Below are positions 63,659 to 64,000 of a stretch of DNA of 64,000 bases, piece by piece. This stretch comes from Bacteroidota bacterium. GTDB lineage: Bacteria; Bacteroidota; Bacteroidia; B-17B0; Aurantibacillaceae. Where the stretch lies: contig JADJSH010000009.1 of the NCBI GenBank assembly GCA_016711805.1, positions 1 through 64,000 on the forward strand, in the 5' to 3' direction. A program made the translations under genes and the position numbers. Positions within the stretch are counted from its first letter, which is position 1; every line of letters begins with the position of its first letter. The notes below the pieces were generated by a model. The model was not told the origin of the DNA and did not search any database. It was given only the letters and a program-made list of their open reading frames with translations.

Positions 63659-64000
63659 TTATAATTCTAATCCACCGCCTTTTTTACTTAATTCATAACC
63701 TTCGTCAATCAACAAATTCTTGCTTTTGCTTGCCGCTACTGCTAATTCGTCGCAGCGGTTATTTTCTCTATTTGAGGCATGACCTTTTACCCACACAAAT
63801 TTAATGTTGTGTTTTTTTTGAATTTCTAAAAAACGTTTCCATAAATCGGGATTCGCTTTGTCTTTAAAACCCTTTTTAACCCAACCATAAACCCAACCTA
63901 AATTAATCGAATCCACCACATATTTTGAGTCGGAATAAACTACCACGTTTGAATTTTCTTTTTTTAATGTTTCAAGAGCCACAATAATGGCAATGAGTTC
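63659..64000 (-). CDS. rnhA: Ribonuclease HI, N-terminus outside window
   Basis: Cuts RNA in RNA-DNA hybrids. Only the last 113 or so residues are in the window; the frame runs to base 64000 with ELIAIIVALETLKK, where the first Glu corresponds to catalytic E48 of the E. coli enzyme. The next catalytic Asp is in VYSDSKYVVDS; KGHASNRENNRCDELA carries the catalytic His and last Asp. The first catalytic Asp and start codon lie beyond the edge. A GTG at 63982 is internal, not a start. Confidence 0.92.
   Translation of the reverse strand, partial: ELIAIIVALETLKKENSNVVVYSDSKYVVDSINLGWVYGWVKKGFKDKANPDLWKRFLEIQKKHNIKFVWVKGHASNRENNRCDELAVAASKSKNLLIDEGYELSKKGGGLEL

Overview
This window reads as chromosomal DNA of an AT-rich member of the Bacteroidota. 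The evidence is: Type IX secretion (T9SS) C-terminal sorting domains on two secreted proteins; promoters of the Bacteroidetes type (TTG, 19-22 bases, TAnnTTTG) instead of sigma-70 boxes; signal peptides that leave glutamine as the first mature residue; a bacillithiol deacetylase; and the parA-parB-DUF5683-dapB-lepB gene order. I saw no rRNA, tRNA, CRISPR array, insertion sequence or prophage. A genus cannot be named from this sequence alone.

Layout. Bases 1-7305 are the end of a surface-polysaccharide locus: a family-2 glycosyltransferase tail, a transglutaminase-like membrane protein, an asparagine synthase (AsnB type), a polytopic polymerase-like membrane protein on the opposite strand, a GT4 glycosyltransferase and galE. 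All but galE are split by one-base indels in homopolymer runs, which looks more like a sequence-quality problem than decay. Bases 7.3-18.8 kb hold a tandem-AAA+ protein with a duplicated N-terminal domain, queG, a three-gene envelope-stress-like set (YtxH, holin-superfamily, small helical protein), an AI-2E-family permease, ruvB, recG, small secreted proteins and bshB1. A 1874-residue thioester alpha-2-macroglobulin follows (18.9-24.5 kb), then a 2-oxoacid dehydrogenase E2 and a PorE-like TPR/beta-propeller/OmpA-like protein.

Bases 28.8-48 kb carry a methyltransferase, a ZIP metal transporter, priA, an HNH protein, a tyrosine-catabolic pair (hppD, hmgA) grouped with a lipoprotein and trhO, an L-threonine dehydrogenase of the SDR type, a MORN-repeat protein, cysS, a glutaminyl cyclotransferase, polA (one frameshift), a SprB-repeat T9SS cargo and a YoaK-family protein. 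A 2412-residue repeat-built T9SS cargo protein fills 48.2-55.4 kb. The last part (55.6-64 kb) is housekeeping: DEAD-box helicase, DUF3820, lepB, dapB (one frameshift), DUF5683, parB, parA, a UPF0173 hydrolase, an FMN reductase and a partial rnhA.

How the genes fit together. Many products are exported: LepB (signal peptidase I) would cut their signal peptides, leaving N-terminal Gln in seven cases, and the glutaminyl cyclotransferase encoded here is the predicted enzyme that caps that Gln as pyroglutamate. HppD and HmgA are consecutive steps of tyrosine breakdown. RecG, RuvB, PriA and PolA are replication-repair genes scattered through the window; ParA and ParB segregate the chromosome.

Most unusual observations: a second, diverged copy of the last 16 codons of polA just after the T9SS gene that follows polA; two families of intergenic inverted repeats; the repeat-built giant protein; the tandem AAA+ protein with two related N-terminal beta domains; and promoters placed so close to start codons that transcripts may be leaderless.
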